Under the pieces are notes generated by a model that did no database searches, was not told the origin of the DNA, and saw only the letters and a list, made by a program, of their open reading frames with translations. A program made the translations under genes and the position numbers. This document shows, one piece after another, positions 41,042 through 54,138 of a stretch of 64,000 nucleotides of DNA. The stretch is from Ilumatobacteraceae bacterium (lineage in GTDB: Bacteria; Actinomycetota; Acidimicrobiia; Acidimicrobiales; Ilumatobacteraceae), in assembly GCA_033344875.1 (NCBI GenBank), contig JAWPMO010000001.1, positions 3,187,595-3,251,594 of the forward strand, written 5' to 3'. Position 1 is the stretch's first letter. Each line of letters starts with the position of its first letter.

Positions 41042-42819
41042 ACGAGTTGCAAACCTTTGAAGCCCTTCGCCCGGAGATCCGACCGTTGACGCCAGAGGAT
41101 CGGGCGGCGATGCGTACCGAGGTGTTCGGGGGTGCAGGCGACGGTGTCGGTTCGGTCTTCGGGACCACCGGTGGCGTGTCGTCTGCGGGCGATGCTGAAT
41201 TGGCCGATCTTTACTCGATGCGGTTCGATCTCGAACACGGCGTCGAATCGAGCGCGGCACACTCGGCAGGTCGGTCGTGGCTGACGGTGGCGGCTGCGTT
41301 GGTTGCAGTCGCCGGTGTTGTCGGTGTGTGGGCGGCGATCGCGAACCGTGGCGTGGACGATCGACGCGCGCCCGCGCAGCAGCCCGTGACGAGCCCTGCT
41401 GTCACGGAGGTTTCGGCTGCTCCGGCGACGACTACCTCGATCGTGTCAAGCGTCGGTGATGTTCTGCCTGGCACAGTTCTGACCGGGAACGTGATGACTG
41501 TGCCCGAGTCGGAATCGGACTACTACGAGCCGCCGTGGGACCCGATCCCCCTCGCCGCAGGCACAATCGGTTGGTTCGACGCCGGCGAGAACCTGCCTGA
41601 CGAGATTCGAGCACTCGGCGACGGTGACGGCGCACCGAGCATCGAGGCAACGGCCGGGTTCTTTGTGTGTCGCGAGTGGACGCTTTCGGGTGGCCTTCCA
41701 AGGTGTAGCGCGCTCGGCGGTGGCAACGGGATCGAACACGTCGACTATGGCGAACGGCTCGGTATCGGCGTTGAGCTCGGCGACACCGACGCACGCACCC
41801 AACTCTGGGCTCAAGCACAGGGCTCGCTGTGGGGGATGGACACTGTCACCGATCCACCTGAACCGACGGTTCTCGACGTTGGCCGCACCGACGGCTACAG
41901 CTATCGCGAGGGTGATCACGCCTACCTGGTGTGGGAGTACCAGCCTGGAGTCGTGGTCTGGTTGCACAGCCGCGGTCTCGACGACACCCAACTCGCCAAC
42001 ATCGCCGCTGGGGTCCATCCCGTCGAACTCCCGACCGAGCTCCCGCTACTGCTGCAACTCGATCAACCGATCTCGACCGAGCTCGGACCGGGCAGCAACT
42101 CGTCGAACTCCGCGCTCAAACTCGGCTACCTCGACGGTCAACCGTGCATCGGTTTCGAACTCTGGGAGCACTGCACCATTCCTGACCAGCCCGCCGTGTT
42201 CGGGACCGCGGTATGGGGGGACGGCAAAGCCGACCGCTACGCCGCTGTCGCCCCGACCGGCACCGGCGACGCGCTACGCGTCAACACCGACACTCAAGGC
42301 TGGCTGACGATCCCACTCGAGCCGACCGAGTTCGGGTTCGACGTCGCCACCTGGAGCGGTGACACAGGAGACCGCCTCCTCGAGGCCGGACTCGTCGACA
42401 TCGCCGGCGACACGATCGTCGCAACCGGCCCGCTCAGCCCCGTGCCGGGCCGCGACGACGACACCGTCGTTGCCGAAGGACACACCGAAGTCGCCTGGAT
42501 CGTGCATCGCCAAGACCCCGACGACCCAAACCCCGCCAACATGGTCTACAACCCTGGCGACGACTCCGCCGTGGACCCGTACTGCCTGCTGCTCTCGGGT
42601 CCGTCGGAGTTCACACCGCTCTGCCCTCCGGACAATCCGCCCACCAGCGGCATCGGCCAACGCGCCGACTACCACAACCTTCTCGACCTCGCCGAGATCG
42701 CGGCGGACGTCACCAAGATCACCTGCGCGACGTCCGAAATGCCGATCTTCACCGACCCTCGAATAGACGACCGACGCTTCGCCGTCCTCACCTGCGACAC
42801 CCCCACAATCACTCCGTAA
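41038..42819 (+). CDS. Large single-pass membrane protein paired with second ECF factor
   Basis: 593 residues. The first 80 residues are cytosolic, and one helix is near residues 81-102 (WLTVAAALVAVAGVVGVWAAI). The remainder is extracellular, Cys- and Trp-containing beta-rich sequence (for example FFVCREWTLSGGLPRCSALGG). No named domain. The overlap with the sigma gene and the topology suggest an anti-sigma/sensor. It differs from the 530-aa protein, so the element carries two non-identical signalling pairs. Confidence 0.75.
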   Translation: MNELQTFEALRPEIRPLTPEDRAAMRTEVFGGAGDGVGSVFGTTGGVSSAGDAELADLYSMRFDLEHGVESSAAHSAGRSWLTVAAALVAVAGVVGVWAAIANRGVDDRRAPAQQPVTSPAVTEVSAAPATTTSIVSSVGDVLPGTVLTGNVMTVPESESDYYEPPWDPIPLAAGTIGWFDAGENLPDEIRALGDGDGAPSIEATAGFFVCREWTLSGGLPRCSALGGGNGIEHVDYGERLGIGVELGDTDARTQLWAQAQGSLWGMDTVTDPPEPTVLDVGRTDGYSYREGDHAYLVWEYQPGVVVWLHSRGLDDTQLANIAAGVHPVELPTELPLLLQLDQPISTELGPGSNSSNSALKLGYLDGQPCIGFELWEHCTIPDQPAVFGTAVWGDGKADRYAAVAPTGTGDALRVNTDTQGWLTIPLEPTEFGFDVATWSGDTGDRLLEAGLVDIAGDTIVATGPLSPVPGRDDDTVVAEGHTEVAWIVHRQDPDDPNPANMVYNPGDDSAVDPYCLLLSGPSEFTPLCPPDNPPTSGIGQRADYHNLLDLAEIAADVTKITCATSEMPIFTDPRIDDRRFAVLTCDTPTITP

Positions 42820-42845
42820 TCAACCCGGAAGGCGGCCGAACACGG

Positions 42846-43064
42846 GTGGCCGCTCCACTGGCGGCGGGGCCAGACAGCGTGATCACCAACAGCCGAGCCG
42901 GGCTGAGACTCAGCAGCACAGACGTCGACGAACTCACCGAGCGACTCCAAGCGCTCGTGTACGACTTCGCACAACGACCCACAGGCCCCGACGGCATTCG
43001 CGTCCTTCTCATCACCACGCTGCACCGCCTCGACGCCCCCGAGAGCGGCGATAAGGATCGGTGA
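42846..43064 (+). pseudogene. C-terminal fragment of an ArsR/HTH-type regulator
   Basis: 72 residues. LSSTDVDELTERLQALVYDFAQRPTGPDGIRVLLITTLHRLD resembles the C-terminal tail of ArsR-like winged-helix regulators; the HTH itself is absent and no matching frame exists upstream. It is probably a leftover. A small functional gene is less likely. Confidence 0.35.
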
Positions 43065-43162
43065 GTGCCGGTCGCCGGGACAGACGCGACCGGAGACTGT
43101 GCTCGATTGAACCGACAGGATCCGCTCGGTCATTCACCCGGATCGAGGCGGCCCAAGCCGGC

Positions 43163-44026
43163 CTAAGCCAGTACACGCGGCGGCCTGGTCATGCGGCCGC
43201 CGTCGAAGTCAAAGCCGTGCCGGCGATACCACCGCTCGGTCCGTTGACTTCGGTCACCAACGTCTTCAAGATCCGGCTGGAACATGCCAACCACGGTGAG
43301 CCTGTGATGATCGGCGTAGGCGCAGAGGTCAGTCAGTACGGCCGACCCGAGGCCTCGAGTCTCACGCTCGGGTTCGACCTTGATGTCTCCCAGCAGGATC
43401 GTTCGCTCGCCATACTCACCGACGAGCTTCAGGTCGTAGTTCGGCCATCCGCGAGCACGGCCTCGTATGTGGATCAGATTGTCGACAGGTTCGTCGTGCG
43501 GCCGACGGCCAAGTGGAATCCACAGGCGGAGGGGAGCAACCCGGGAGATCCCTCCGCTGCTCAACCGCCGGTAGACGTCCACGAGCTGATCGTTCACTGC
43601 GCCGAGTTCGGACTCATTGCTTGCGTCAGGTCGAAGACGGGTGATCGTCTCGGACAACGTCGCCAGCGCATCGATCAAGGGAGCGTCGTGTGCATGCCAA
43701 TCGATCAACTCCCAAAGCAGCTCTTCGAGGACGTACCCACCCACATTGGCAACCGCGTCCGAATCGGCTGGCGAGGCTGTGTGCGACCGACATCGATACG
43801 CGAAGTCGAGTTGCCGTACGACCTCCAAACCAGATCGCCGCGAGAGCGACCACCGGAACCACAATCGCGATGGTGACCATCTCGCAGAACCGGCGCTCTC
43901 GAACACTCTTCGCCGGAGACGGCTCCGTGCGACGGTTCCCGATGTTCCACGCCCCGACACCACACCAATCGACGATACTCGGCAGGACTCGGGCCGTATC
44001 GCGCGGACCTGACGCGGACCTGACAA
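43163..44026 (-). CDS. GNAT-like acetyltransferase, uncertain N-terminus
   Basis: Up to 287 residues. The C-terminal 75 residues look like a GNAT core: ILLGDIKVEPERETRGLGSAVLTDLCAYADHHRL with the acetyl-CoA loop R-G-L-G-S-A and TERWYRRHGF at the end. The middle 100 residues are unrecognised. The first 75 codons look non-coding. In another frame, ATG 43879 opens a membrane helix (MVTIAIVVPVVALAAIWFGG) that would join smoothly to LEVVRQLDF here, so an N-terminal frameshift is possible. The real start is therefore unclear. Confidence 0.55.
   Translation of the reverse strand: MSGPRQVRAIRPESCRVSSIGVVSGRGTSGTVARSRLRRRVFESAGSARWSPSRLWFRWSLSRRSGLEVVRQLDFAYRCRSHTASPADSDAVANVGGYVLEELLWELIDWHAHDAPLIDALATLSETITRLRPDASNESELGAVNDQLVDVYRRLSSGGISRVAPLRLWIPLGRRPHDEPVDNLIHIRGRARGWPNYDLKLVGEYGERTILLGDIKVEPERETRGLGSAVLTDLCAYADHHRLTVVGMFQPDLEDVGDRSQRTERWYRRHGFDFDGGRMTRPPRVLA
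44002..44022 (+). repeat. Right copy of 21-bp integrase-arm-like repeat
   Basis: Identical to 30821-30841, direct orientation, 58 bp inside the right att. It contains two CGCGGACCTG units at 11-bp spacing. Confidence 0.5.
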
Positions 44027-44032
44027 CGAGAA

Positions 44033-44054
44033 CGGGAGGCCTCTCGGCCTCCCG
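44033..44054 (-). terminator. Element-borne terminator for tRNA-Ile
   Basis: A 9-bp stem CGGGAGGCC/GGCCTCCCG with loop TCTC, followed on the minus strand by TTCTCGTTGT. It lies 25 nt after the tRNA 3' end and replaces the original terminator now at 30643-30666. Confidence 0.55.
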
Positions 44055-44079
44055 CATCACTATCTACCTGGTGTTTATC

Positions 44080-44129
44080 TGGTGGGGCTAACAAGAATCG
44101 AACTTGTGACCTCTGCCTTATCAGGGCAG
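44080..44129 (-). repeat. attR: 50-bp repeat within intact tRNA-Ile
   Basis: Identical to 30669-30718. It covers the anticodon stem-loop, variable loop, T arm, acceptor 3' strand and CCA of tRNA-Ile, so integration reconstitutes the gene. Confidence 0.92.
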
Positions 44130-44156
44130 CGCTCTAACCGACTGAGCTATAGCCCC
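44080..44156 (-). tRNA. tRNA-Ile (GAT), CCA encoded
   Basis: 77 nt on the minus strand: GGGGCTATAGCTCAGT at the 5' end, anticodon loop CTGATAAG with GAT, T loop TTCGATTC, acceptor ends GGGGCTA/TAGCCCC and a genomic CCA. It is next to the gyrA-DUF3566 block as in many actinobacteria, and serves as the element's attachment site. Confidence 0.97.
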
Positions 44157-44193
44157 AGCAAGAGAGCGAGGCTATCTGCGGCAACGCCGATCC

Positions 44194-45174
44194 TCAACTG
44201 ATCGGCGGCGCAACGTGTGATTCGTCATCACCGGCGCCAACGCGGTCGCCACCTTTGTTGTCATCATCACCGTCGCCATCACCGTCGCCGTGATCGTCGA
44301 TCGACCAGTCGTCGGGCGCGACGCGCGGCTGGGCGGGTCGCGCGTCGGCGGCGTCGGGCGTCGGGCCGTCGCTGTCGCCGATGTCCCAGTCGTCGCCACC
44401 GCCGGCACCGGCGACCGGTGTCCGCCGCACCACGTACCGGCGGGTGGACGACACGGTGCGCTCGACGACCTCTTCTTCGAGCACGGTCATACGAACACCA
44501 CCCACGATGTCGCTGACCAGGTTGAACAGGGTCGCCAACAGGACGAGTCCGCCGGTGAGCGCCACCGCGCCGAACAGGCCGATGATCCAGGCGTTGTGGA
44601 AGATCTCGCCGCCCTTGAGCTCGAAGGTCTCCCACCCGAACTGGGTGAACCACCGCTCGACGTTGTCGAGCGTTCCGGTGCTGTCGGCGACCCGCCAGAG
44701 CAGCACGCCGGAGGTGAGCGAGACCAGGTAGGCCACCACACTGAACAGCAACGCCACCTTGAAGGTGCTCCACGGGTCGATGTGACGCAGGACTCGGGTC
44801 ACCCGACGTACGCGGGGGCGGCGACCGGGTGCCCGGAGGGGGCCACCTTGCGCGTTGGCCGGAAGATTCGTCATGTGGTCGCCCCACGCCGTCGCCGGAG
44901 CCGTCGGAGGGGCGGCGGTCGGGCGGGGTGCGGCCGGTGCGGTCGGTGCGGTCGGCCCCGGCATCGCCGGCGCGGCGGGCGCGGCCGCCGGTGGCGCCGT
45001 AGGGGCATCGACGGTGGCGGGCACGATCTCGGGCAGGGTCACCGGGCCGGTCGGTTCGTCGTCGGCGTCGTCGACATGCCAGTCGTCGCGCGCCGAGCCA
45101 TCGGCGCCACCGGCGAACACGTCGGCGAGCGCGCTCTCGAGCCGGGAGGAGGCGTCACCGTCGCTCGTGCTCAC
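44194..45174 (-). CDS. DUF3566 membrane protein
   Basis: 326 residues from GTG 45174 (TTG 45177 possible). A Pro/Ala/Thr-rich cytosolic N-terminus of about 120 residues precedes the DUF3566 domain: RHIDPWSTFKVALLFSVVAYLVSLTSGVLLW, then GLVLLATLFNLVSDIVGGVRMTVLEEE. There are two or three membrane helices and an acidic C-terminal tail. The gene lies next to gyrA in most actinobacteria; the mycobacterial homologue neighbourhood suggests a cell-envelope or division role, but the function is unknown. Confidence 0.9.
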   Translation of the reverse strand: MSTSDGDASSRLESALADVFAGGADGSARDDWHVDDADDEPTGPVTLPEIVPATVDAPTAPPAAAPAAPAMPGPTAPTAPAAPRPTAAPPTAPATAWGDHMTNLPANAQGGPLRAPGRRPRVRRVTRVLRHIDPWSTFKVALLFSVVAYLVSLTSGVLLWRVADSTGTLDNVERWFTQFGWETFELKGGEIFHNAWIIGLFGAVALTGGLVLLATLFNLVSDIVGGVRMTVLEEEVVERTVSSTRRYVVRRTPVAGAGGGDDWDIGDSDGPTPDAADARPAQPRVAPDDWSIDDHGDGDGDGDDDNKGGDRVGAGDDESHVAPPIS

Positions 45175-45195
45175 CAAACCGAGTGTAGGCAGTCA

Positions 45196-45492
45196 TCAGG
45201 GCCCGTCGGTGGCGCGTGCGGTCACGGTCTGACCTCCGACACGCACGGTCACGGTGACCTCGTGACCGGATCGCGCCCAACCGATCAGCACCGCGTCGTT
45301 GGCCGATGCCAGCGAGGCCGCAGCGGCACGCCCGCCCGTCACACCGGCCAAGGCGGCCGCGTCGGCGGCGGAGCGGGCCTGTTGTCGATCGGCCAGCTCA
45401 CCGAGCACCGGCACGAGGCCGACGATGATCGCCCCCGTGATCGCCAACGCGACCAACACCACCAACACCGTCATCGCACCTCGATCGCGCAC
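45196..45492 (-). CDS. TadE/Rv3654c-like single-pass protein
   Basis: 98 residues from GTG 45492 with AGAGGAG upstream. RDRGAMTVLVVLVALAITGAIIVGLVPVL is the N-terminal prepilin-like or TadE/TadG helix, followed by ADRQQARSAADAAALAGVTGG, a motif of the TadE-like proteins in actinobacterial secretion neighbourhoods. No tad cluster is nearby, so it is an orphan in the gyrA locus. Confidence 0.75.
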   Translation of the reverse strand: MRDRGAMTVLVVLVALAITGAIIVGLVPVLGELADRQQARSAADAAALAGVTGGRAAAASLASANDAVLIGWARSGHEVTVTVRVGGQTVTARATDGP

Positions 45493-45558
45493 GACCGCTC
45501 CTCTCACAACTCATGGGTGGAGCAGCCGGGCTGCGAGCGAGCGGCGATGCCGCCGAGA

Positions 45559-48075
<2,517 letters not shown>

Positions 48076-48125
48076 TCGAATTTCCTTGTCGGGGTTCGAG
48101 CACGTGAGTCAGCGGTGGGGGTGGT

Positions 48126-48156
48126 GTGGAGGGGGCACGAAGTGATCCCCCTCCAC
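48126..48156 (-). terminator. Hairpin in the gyrB-gyrA gap
   Basis: GTGGAGGGGG (48126-48135) pairs with CCCCCTCCAC (48147-48156), a 10-bp stem with an 11-nt loop, about 110 nt after the gyrB stop and 50 nt before the gyrA start on the minus strand. There is no T-tract. It could attenuate or adjust gyrA expression. Confidence 0.35.
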
Positions 48157-48266
48157 CATCGACCGACTCGACGAAGTCGTGAGGTCGATCACGGTTGGGT
48201 GCGGCGGAGCCGCTCAGAACAGAACTCGGTGGAGTGGAGTGAGCGCAGCGAACGAACGACACCGAA

Positions 48267-50240
<1,974 letters not shown>

Positions 50241-50339
50241 GCAGTACCTCAGATCGCGATCGAGTGATGTTCGTGGGAGCGGGACGTTCCGGGCGGCCGA
50301 TGCCGCCGGCACCGATCGTGTGTTCGAGAATGCCCCAAG

Positions 50340-50358
50340 TCACACTCGTGTGATTGTA
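50340..50358 (-). promoter_or_regulatory. gyrB promoter -10 with adjacent inverted repeat
   Basis: On the minus strand TGG-TACAAT is an extended -10 box, followed by the inverted repeat TCACAC-GA-GTGTGA. It sits 113 nt before GTG 50240, giving a leader of about 105 nt. No good -35 is seen, consistent with an extended -10 promoter. The inverted repeat overlies the predicted transcription start. Confidence 0.45.
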
Positions 50359-50563
50359 CCAGCGGGGTGCAGCAGAGATGGGCTCATCCAGCCCTCAATC
50401 GCCCGGAAATCGACGAAATTCGGGTGCTGAGCCTCCCGACTGCGCCCAATTCGCTCTCCGGCCACCCAGGGCGTGCGTCGGGCGACTGATGGGGAGACCT
50501 CGATCGACCGCCTCCGCTCCGGGTAACCGACCACGGCGCTGTTCCGTGTACGAGGATGTGACC

Positions 50564-51055
50564 GTGGCCGTCGAGACCGAATTCGAGGCGTTGTTCCGTG
50601 ACGTGTTCCCCCGTCTCGTCTCACTCGGCGCCCTGAAGACCGGCCGCGTCGACATCGCGCGCGACCTGGCGCAGGAGACGATGACGCGAGCGCATGCCCG
50701 GTGGGACGAGCTCGCGACCTACGACGCCCCGGCTGCGTGGTGTCGGACCGTGATGGTCAACCTGCTGATCGACCACCACCGCAGCCGCGCCGCCGAGCAG
50801 CGGGCGGTCGAGCGGATCGGTGGTGCACCGGACCCGGCACCGCTCGCGACACCGTCGCTCGACGAGTGGACCGAACTCGTCGCGCCGCTTCCGGAGCGGC
50901 AGCGGATGATCGTCACGCTGTACTACGCCGACGACCTCACCGTCGGCCAGATCGCCCAGTTGCTCGACACGTCGAGGGGTGCGATCAAGGCCGCGCTGTT
51001 CAAGGCACGACGAACGCTGCGCCAACGACTCGACGAGGAGCACCCCGATGAATGA
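50564..51055 (+). CDS. ECF-type sigma factor (chromosomal)
   Basis: 163 residues from GTG 50564 (GAGG 8 nt upstream; GTG 50546 is an alternative). Region 2: FEALFRDVFPRLVSLGALKTGRVDIARDLAQETMTRAHARWDEL. Region 4: PLPERQRMIVTLYYADDLTVGQIAQLLDTSRGAIKAALFKARRTL. It overlaps the next gene by 8 bp. The arrangement repeats the two ECF pairs in the mobile element. Confidence 0.88.
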   Translation: MAVETEFEALFRDVFPRLVSLGALKTGRVDIARDLAQETMTRAHARWDELATYDAPAAWCRTVMVNLLIDHHRSRAAEQRAVERIGGAPDPAPLATPSLDEWTELVAPLPERQRMIVTLYYADDLTVGQIAQLLDTSRGAIKAALFKARRTLRQRLDEEHPDE

Positions 51056-53549
51056 CGAACTGCGACGCCGCGCCCGCGCCGCCCGCGCCGAGGTCGAGGC
51101 CCAGGTCGACGTGGATGCCGAGCTCGCCGGTCGCCCCTCGACGTCGGACGTCGCCCCGATCACCCCACTGCCCCCTCGCCGTCGTCTCGTCGCGGTCGCC
51201 GGATCGATCGCCGCGGTCGCCGTCGCGATCGTCGGCGGTGTGGTCCTGCTGCGCGGTTCCGATTCGATCGAGACCTCCGACTCGACGATCGACGCCACGA
51301 CGAGCATCCCGTCGGCGATCCCCACCACACTGCCGGGGCCCACCACGGTCGTGCCGACCACGAGCTCGACCGGCATCACGGCGACGACGAATCCGGCTGC
51401 TACCGCGGTCGCCGCCGTGTCGTATCTCGACCCGCCGGCCGCCACGACGCTCACCCCGCTCGGCACCGTTCCTGTGCCCGACCCGACCGTCGGTGCGTAC
51501 CAGGTCGCGGTCGGCGACCTCGGCGTGGCGATCGCGACCTGGCCGTACGACTCGTCCGGGGGTCGGGTCGACGTGATCGGGTTCGACGGCTCCACACGGA
51601 CCGTCGAGAACCTGCCGACCAACGGCGCCATCGCCTACGGGCCCGGCGACGTGGTCTACTCGACCGTGCAGGGCGAGACGATCGAGGACTTCGCCGTGGT
51701 CGCGATGCCGCTGTCGGGTGACCGGGTCGGTGAGATCGTCGCGTCCGAGCCGGCGAACTGGATGCGCTACATCGAGTACCCGCCCTCGTCGTTCGGGCAC
51801 GGGGCCGAAGGGATGACGATGCGGCGCGACGGCGGCGAGGTCGCGATCGGGTTCGTCGACGTCGATGGCAACCCGACCACGCTCGACGGCGAGCCGCCGA
51901 CGTACGACATCGATCGAGATCTGCTCACCGAGATCCCACGCGGTGGCCCCCGTTCCGGGGTCGTCACCTCATCGGAGGGCGACACCTGGAACCTCTCGGT
52001 CGACAAGCACCCGGACGCCGCGGAGACCTACGTCGGGCCGTCGCCGGTCGCGCCGACGACCGACGGCGACGGTGTGCTCTGGACCCACGTCGGACCCGAC
52101 ATCGCACCGGAGGTCGATTTCGGCGAACCGTCGCAGTGGGTCGTCGCCCAACTGCATCCCGGCGGTTCGGCGATCTGGTGGTCGCTGCCCGACGGTTGGA
52201 CGATCGCCGCCAGCGACATCTGGGGCACGGTCGCGGTCCGACAGACCGACGACCGACTCGAGGTCGCCCTCGTCGACTTCGCCACCGACGAACCACCGAC
52301 CGGCACGACGACCACCACCACCACGACATCGACCACCAGCACGGTGCCCACGACCGTTCCGGCCGCCACCGCCGTCGCGTGGCAGACCTTGACCTGGGAA
52401 GCAGCCGGAATCGAGCGGGACTGCTCGGGCGAGGAGTCCGTCGGGTGCACCCAGATCCTGGTCGACCGTGACGGGTCGATCGTGTCGTACGACCCGACCA
52501 CCCGCGCCCTGACCCGCCGCACCACGCCGGCGATCACCGCGCAGGTCGACGAAGGTCTCGGCGACGTCGCCCTCCAACTGCTCGGGCCCGATCACATCGT
52601 CTACCTGAACGTCGACGCGGCGGAGCCCGGCGATGGCGCAGCAGATCTCGTGGCGATGTCGCTCGCTCCCGACGACGCCGGGCGTGTGCTGGGCCGTTGG
52701 GCCGGCATCACCGATCGCGTCGGAGATCAGGATCTCGTGGCGACCCGCGACGGGCTCGTCGTCGTCGGGTGCTGCGACCACGAACTGCTCCGGCCGGCAC
52801 CCGACGCCGAGCTGGTGCTGCCGTGGATCGGTCGCGACGGTGGGACCACGTCGATCTCGGGACCGGTCATGCGCACCGAGGTCGATGCGCCGACGCTCAC
52901 GGTGCACCGCGACGACGATCTGCCGGCCGGCACCCGGACCTGGTCGTTCGACCTGCCGGCCGACTGGCAGCCGCGCGGCATGCCGACGGTGATCCCCACG
53001 TTCGACGGCGGCTTCATCGCGACCACCTACGGAACGAACCAGACGATCACCAGGGGCTGGGTCGACGGCACGATCACGACGGTCTCGCTCGACACGTTCG
53101 AGTTCCCGATCCTCGACCCGAACGGTCGGGTCATGATCGCCGACGGGGACCGCTTCGTCCGGATCGAGCCGTTCGGCGACCGCACGGAGTACTGGGCCGG
53201 GCGGCCGGAGTACGGCGACGACGGCACCGTCACCCTGCCCGACATCGACACCCCGATCGATGCCGAGGCACCGTGGGCTCGGAATCCCATCGCGTTCGGC
53301 AACGCCGTCGCCGGACGACTCGCCGTGAACGAGCGCCGAACGATCGAGTACGTACGGCCAACCGCATCCGAGTTCCGTGTCACCGTCGTCACCTCCAACT
53401 TCTTCGACGACTCGGTGTTCGCCTCCCGCCTCGAACTGATGTTGCGGCGGGACGACGTCGGCCGCTTCCGGTTCGTGTCGGGTGAATGGGGACAGGTGTG
53501 CCAACCCGGCCGCGGCCAACAGGAGTTCTCACCCGAACTCTGCATCTGA
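51048..53549 (+). CDS. Large single-pass membrane protein paired with chromosomal ECF factor
   Basis: 833 residues from ATG 51048 with GAGGAG upstream. The first 45 residues are cytosolic, then one helix (VAVAGSIAAVAVAIVGGVVLL), a Thr/Pro linker, and two exo-regions separated by a TTTTTTTS-rich linker near residue 430. The exo-domain has many Trp/Gly/Asp beta-propeller-like strands (for example VDVIGFDGSTRTVENLP). It overlaps the sigma gene by 8 bp. It is probably the cognate anti-sigma/sensor, with no known sequence family. Confidence 0.75.
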   Translation: MNDELRRRARAARAEVEAQVDVDAELAGRPSTSDVAPITPLPPRRRLVAVAGSIAAVAVAIVGGVVLLRGSDSIETSDSTIDATTSIPSAIPTTLPGPTTVVPTTSSTGITATTNPAATAVAAVSYLDPPAATTLTPLGTVPVPDPTVGAYQVAVGDLGVAIATWPYDSSGGRVDVIGFDGSTRTVENLPTNGAIAYGPGDVVYSTVQGETIEDFAVVAMPLSGDRVGEIVASEPANWMRYIEYPPSSFGHGAEGMTMRRDGGEVAIGFVDVDGNPTTLDGEPPTYDIDRDLLTEIPRGGPRSGVVTSSEGDTWNLSVDKHPDAAETYVGPSPVAPTTDGDGVLWTHVGPDIAPEVDFGEPSQWVVAQLHPGGSAIWWSLPDGWTIAASDIWGTVAVRQTDDRLEVALVDFATDEPPTGTTTTTTTTSTTSTVPTTVPAATAVAWQTLTWEAAGIERDCSGEESVGCTQILVDRDGSIVSYDPTTRALTRRTTPAITAQVDEGLGDVALQLLGPDHIVYLNVDAAEPGDGAADLVAMSLAPDDAGRVLGRWAGITDRVGDQDLVATRDGLVVVGCCDHELLRPAPDAELVLPWIGRDGGTTSISGPVMRTEVDAPTLTVHRDDDLPAGTRTWSFDLPADWQPRGMPTVIPTFDGGFIATTYGTNQTITRGWVDGTITTVSLDTFEFPILDPNGRVMIADGDRFVRIEPFGDRTEYWAGRPEYGDDGTVTLPDIDTPIDAEAPWARNPIAFGNAVAGRLAVNERRTIEYVRPTASEFRVTVVTSNFFDDSVFASRLELMLRRDDVGRFRFVSGEWGQVCQPGRGQQEFSPELCI

Positions 53550-53604
53550 ACCGACCCGACGGGCCGACGGCGGAACGTTCGGCGACCGTCAGGACGACAG
53601 GACG

Positions 53605-54081
53605 TCAGCCGGCGAGCTTGGACTTGACCAGTGCGGCGATGCGGCCACCGTCGGCACTCGCGCCCGCCCGTTCGCGGACCGCCTTGATGACCATGCCCAT
53701 CGCCTTGCCGCCCTCGGCACCGTTCGCGGCCGCCGTGGCGATCTCCACGTCGACGATCGCGGCGAGCTCGGCGTCGCCCATCGCCGCCGGCAGGTAGCGC
53801 TCGATCACCTCGAGCTCGGCGCGCTCCTTGGCGGCCGAGTCCGGCCGGTCGTTCTCCTCGTACACCGCAGCCGACTCGGCTCGCTTCTTCGCCTCGGACT
53901 GCAGCACGGCGACCGCCTGCTCGTCGGTCAGTTCGACGGCCTCGTCGCCCGCGACCTCGGCGTTCATGATCGCCGCACGCAGCATGCGGATCGTCGACAG
54001 CGCGACCTCGTCGCGGGCCTTCATCGCAACGGTGAGGTCGGTCTGCAGGCGGGTCTTCACGGAGTCGGTCTCATTCGACAT
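53605..54081 (-). CDS. GatB/YqeY domain protein
   Basis: 158 residues. VKTRLQTDLTVAMKARDEVALSTIRMLRAAI is the YqeY start, and ENDRPDSAAKERAELEVIERYLPAAM followed by GGKAMGMVIKAVRERAGASADGGRIAALVKSKL is the tail shared with the GatB C-terminal domain that recognises tRNA. Full-length for the family. The stand-alone YqeY role in tRNA metabolism is not settled. Confidence 0.92.
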   Translation of the reverse strand: MSNETDSVKTRLQTDLTVAMKARDEVALSTIRMLRAAIMNAEVAGDEAVELTDEQAVAVLQSEAKKRAESAAVYEENDRPDSAAKERAELEVIERYLPAAMGDAELAAIVDVEIATAAANGAEGGKAMGMVIKAVRERAGASADGGRIAALVKSKLAG

Positions 54082-54138
54082 TCGTCAAGCATGCCGCGTC
54101 CGCTCAAGATCCGCGCGGCCGGTACCGATGCAGGAGCC

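Larger units (their letters stand above)
30669..44129. mobile_element. 13.4-kb integrative mobilizable element in tRNA-Ile
   Basis: Bounded by a perfect 50-bp direct repeat of the tRNA-Ile 3' region. It contains a tyrosine integrase at the left end, a DUF433/PIN-like toxin-antitoxin pair, a MobF relaxase-helicase, two small DNA-binding proteins, a phased repeat array, two ECF-sigma/membrane-protein pairs and a GNAT-like gene. No TraD/TrwB coupling protein, VirB4 or other secretion genes are present, so transfer would need a helper. The excised circle would be 13,411 bp. The element keeps the tRNA intact at its right end and brings a replacement terminator. Confidence 0.88.

Noticed and set aside
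44080-44156. A second tRNA (Ala) next to tRNA-Ile
   Set aside because: tRNA-Ala often follows tRNA-Ile here, but no cloverleaf was found on either side of the element.
51969-53519. A 516-codon minus-strand ORF inside the ECF-linked membrane-protein gene
   Set aside because: Arg/Asp-rich antisense frame without ribosome site or domain.
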